Assembly (NCBI GenBank): GCA_003488005.1
Contig: DNND01000100.1
Span: 31,142-37,587 of the forward strand
Length of the DNA stretch: 6,446 nucleotides
Origin: Blastocatellia bacterium
GTDB taxonomy: Bacteria; Acidobacteriota; Blastocatellia; Pyrinomonadales; Pyrinomonadaceae
Reading direction: 5' to 3'
Numbering within the stretch: position 1 is the first letter of the stretch; each line of letters starts with the position of its first letter. Of this stretch, positions 5,095-6,446 are shown in pieces. Made by a program: the position numbers and the translations under genes. The notes below the pieces were generated by a model. It had not been told where the DNA came from and ran no database searches. It worked only from the letters and a program-made list of their open reading frames with translations.

Positions 5095-6446
5095 ATGCCG
5101 ACGATTTTGCCCGCAGCGCGCAGAAGCGTGAGTTGCTTCCGAAGGCTAGGTAATCACCCACCCGCTACCGCAGGCGGTACTGACTTCATTTCGCTGCTTA
5201 AGGTCTGTTTGGCCATCGGCATCGCATTTTTTTCAATTGCGGTTTCAATCAACGTCAATGCGCAGCAACCTTCGCCAGCACCGACGCCGGATAACAATCC
5301 GCTCAAGCCACTTCAATGGCGTTTGATTGGGCCATTCCGCGGTGGGCGTGTGACCGCGGTTAGCGGCGTCGCCTCGCAACCACTTGTTTATTACTTTGGC
5401 GGCACGGGTGGTGGCGTTTGGAAGACAACGGACGGTGGCATCAATTGGGAACCGATCACGGATGGCTCGGTGTTTGGCACCGGTTCAGTTGGCGCGATCG
5501 GTTTGTCGGACTCTGATCCGAATACGATTTACGTGGGGATGGGCGAGTCGCCGATTCGCGGCAACGTTTCGCACGGCGATGGTGTTTACAAATCGATTGA
5601 TGCGGGCAAAACCTGGAAACGCATCGGCCTTGAGGACACGCGACAGATTTCGCGCGTGCGCGTGAACCCAAAAAATCCCGACATTGTTTACGTCGCGGCG
5701 CAGGGTCATGTCTGGGCTCCGAATGAACAGCGCGGAGTGTTTCGTTCAAAAGACGGAGGCAAGACCTGGCAAAAGGTTTTGTACAAGAGCGACAAAGCGG
5801 GGGCCTGCGATCTGATTCTTGATCCAACCAACGCAAACATTCTTTACGCAGCTTTTTGGGAAGTTAATCGCAAGCCGTGGACGCTGGAGGGCGGCGGCGC
5901 AGGCAGTGGCATTTTCAAGTCAACTGACGGTGGCGATACCTGGACAGAAATCACCCGCAACCCGGGATTGCCGAAAGGCACGATTGGCATCGTCGGTATC
6001 ACCGCTTCACCCGCAACGCCCGATCGCCTGTGGGCGATTGTGGAAGCGGAAAATGGCGGCGTGTTTCGTTCGGACGATGGCGGCAAAAACTGGACGAAGG
6101 TGAACGAAGAAAGAAGGCTGCGGCAGCGCGCCTGGTATTACTCGCGCATCTATGCCGATCCGAAAAATGCCGACACGGTTTATGTTTTGAACACCGGTTT
6201 CTATAAATCGAACGATGCCGGGAAGACCTTCACCTCGATGCCGGTGCCGCACGGCGACAATCACGATCTCTGGATCGCGCCCGAAGATCCCAATCGCATG
6301 ATCGAGAGTAACGACGGCGGCGCGAATGTTTCTTTCAACGGCGGCAAGAGTTGGACCGAACAGGACCAGGCGACGGCGCAGTTCTATCGCGTCGCGCTGG
6401 ACAATGATTTTCCCTATAACATCTATGGCGCGCAGCAGGACAACTC
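5095..6446 (+). CDS. Secreted BNR-repeat (VPS10/sortilin-like) protein, partial
   Basis: The frame is open from ATG 5095 to the window edge, giving 450 codons of a family usually near 1000 residues, so the C-terminal part is missing. Residues 33-56 are a Sec signal peptide (LLKVCLAIGIAFFSIAVS, cleavage likely after NVNA at 56), followed by a Pro-rich linker. The mature part opens with the family hallmark LKPLQWRLIGPFRGGRVTAV. Asp-box/BNR motifs (S/T-x-D-x-G-x-T-W type) follow at about 110-118, 166-174, 217-225, 275-283, 325-333, 371-379 and 412-420, the blades of a beta-propeller. HGDNHDLWIAPEDPNRMI and QFYRVALDNDFPYNIYGAQQ are further conserved blocks. Relatives are annotated as BNR/VPS10-like or glycosyl-hydrolase-like exported proteins; their substrates are mostly unknown, and catalysis should not be assumed. 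Residues 20-32 are encoded by an inserted repeat. Confidence 0.92.
   Translation, partial: MPTILPAARRSVSCFRRLGNHPPATAGGTDFISLLKVCLAIGIAFFSIAVSINVNAQQPSPAPTPDNNPLKPLQWRLIGPFRGGRVTAVSGVASQPLVYYFGGTGGGVWKTTDGGINWEPITDGSVFGTGSVGAIGLSDSDPNTIYVGMGESPIRGNVSHGDGVYKSIDAGKTWKRIGLEDTRQISRVRVNPKNPDIVYVAAQGHVWAPNEQRGVFRSKDGGKTWQKVLYKSDKAGACDLILDPTNANILYAAFWEVNRKPWTLEGGGAGSGIFKSTDGGDTWTEITRNPGLPKGTIGIVGITASPATPDRLWAIVEAENGGVFRSDDGGKNWTKVNEERRLRQRAWYYSRIYADPKNADTVYVLNTGFYKSNDAGKTFTSMPVPHGDNHDLWIAPEDPNRMIESNDGGANVSFNGGKSWTEQDQATAQFYRVALDNDFPYNIYGAQQDN
5156..5190 (+). repeat. Repeat arm read in frame inside a signal peptide
   Basis: The segment contains ACCCGCTACCGCAGGCGGTA followed by CTGACTTCATT. It matches the right arm of the palindrome at 2090-2123 almost exactly, with no second arm nearby. 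In the BNR gene frame it encodes HPPATAGGTDFI, between the basic n-region and the hydrophobic core of the signal peptide. Confidence 0.8.

Noticed and set aside
4857..5153. 98-codon plus-strand frame with LPRKDGFDVIIRLRSNP, faintly like a response-regulator receiver segment
   Set aside because: It overlaps the starts of both flanking genes, has no ribosome binding site, lacks the rest of a receiver domain and ends in the BNR coding region. The resemblance is probably chance.
5456..6264. Several minus-strand frames of 74-126 codons
   Set aside because: They are all antisense shadows of the BNR-repeat protein, whose plus-strand frame is unambiguous.

Overview
The window looks like an accessory, repeat-rich stretch of a bacterial chromosome of moderate GC, most likely an acidobacterium of the Blastocatellia/Pyrinomonadales type. 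That guess is an inference. It rests on the partial gene at the right edge (a secreted BNR/VPS10-like beta-propeller protein of a kind very common in Acidobacteriota) and on intergenic palindromes with a CCGCTACCGCAGGCGGTACTGAC-like core. No rRNA, tRNA, CRISPR array, integrase or transposase was found.

Layout. 1-131: nested inverted repeat. 136-561 (-): small putative lipoprotein of unknown function. 645-1052 (-): PhnB-like VOC/glyoxalase-fold protein. 1148-1350: mosaic of short hairpin repeats. 1351-1869 (-): DUF6933-type protein. 1870-2543: no gene; a promoter candidate, a 174-bp palindrome and a 220-bp MITE-like hairpin. 2544-2702 (+): 52-residue DUF1737-type protein. 2719-3087 (-): broken remnants of a hicAB toxin-antitoxin pair, ending against another repeat. 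3207-3794 (-): coiled-coil membrane protein of unknown function. 3993-4879 (-): TIR-like (PF10137-type) protein whose 5' end is frameshifted. 4880-5094: divergent intergenic region. 5095-6446 (+, runs off the edge): exported seven-or-more-motif BNR-repeat protein.

How parts relate. The TIR-like gene and the coiled-coil membrane protein lie on the same strand, 198 bp apart, beside a dead toxin-antitoxin locus. This is a defence-island-like setting, and the pair is the best candidate here for an undescribed system. The real start of the TIR-like gene is about 105 bases upstream of the open frame: a conserved-looking N-terminus with its own ribosome binding site is readable in another frame. The hicA and hicB remnants each show a frame break too, so decay (or, less likely, indel errors in the assembly) is a theme of the middle of the window. 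The repeats touch genes directly: one seems to have cut off hicA, one abuts the stop of the DUF6933 gene, and one is read in frame inside the signal peptide of the BNR protein.
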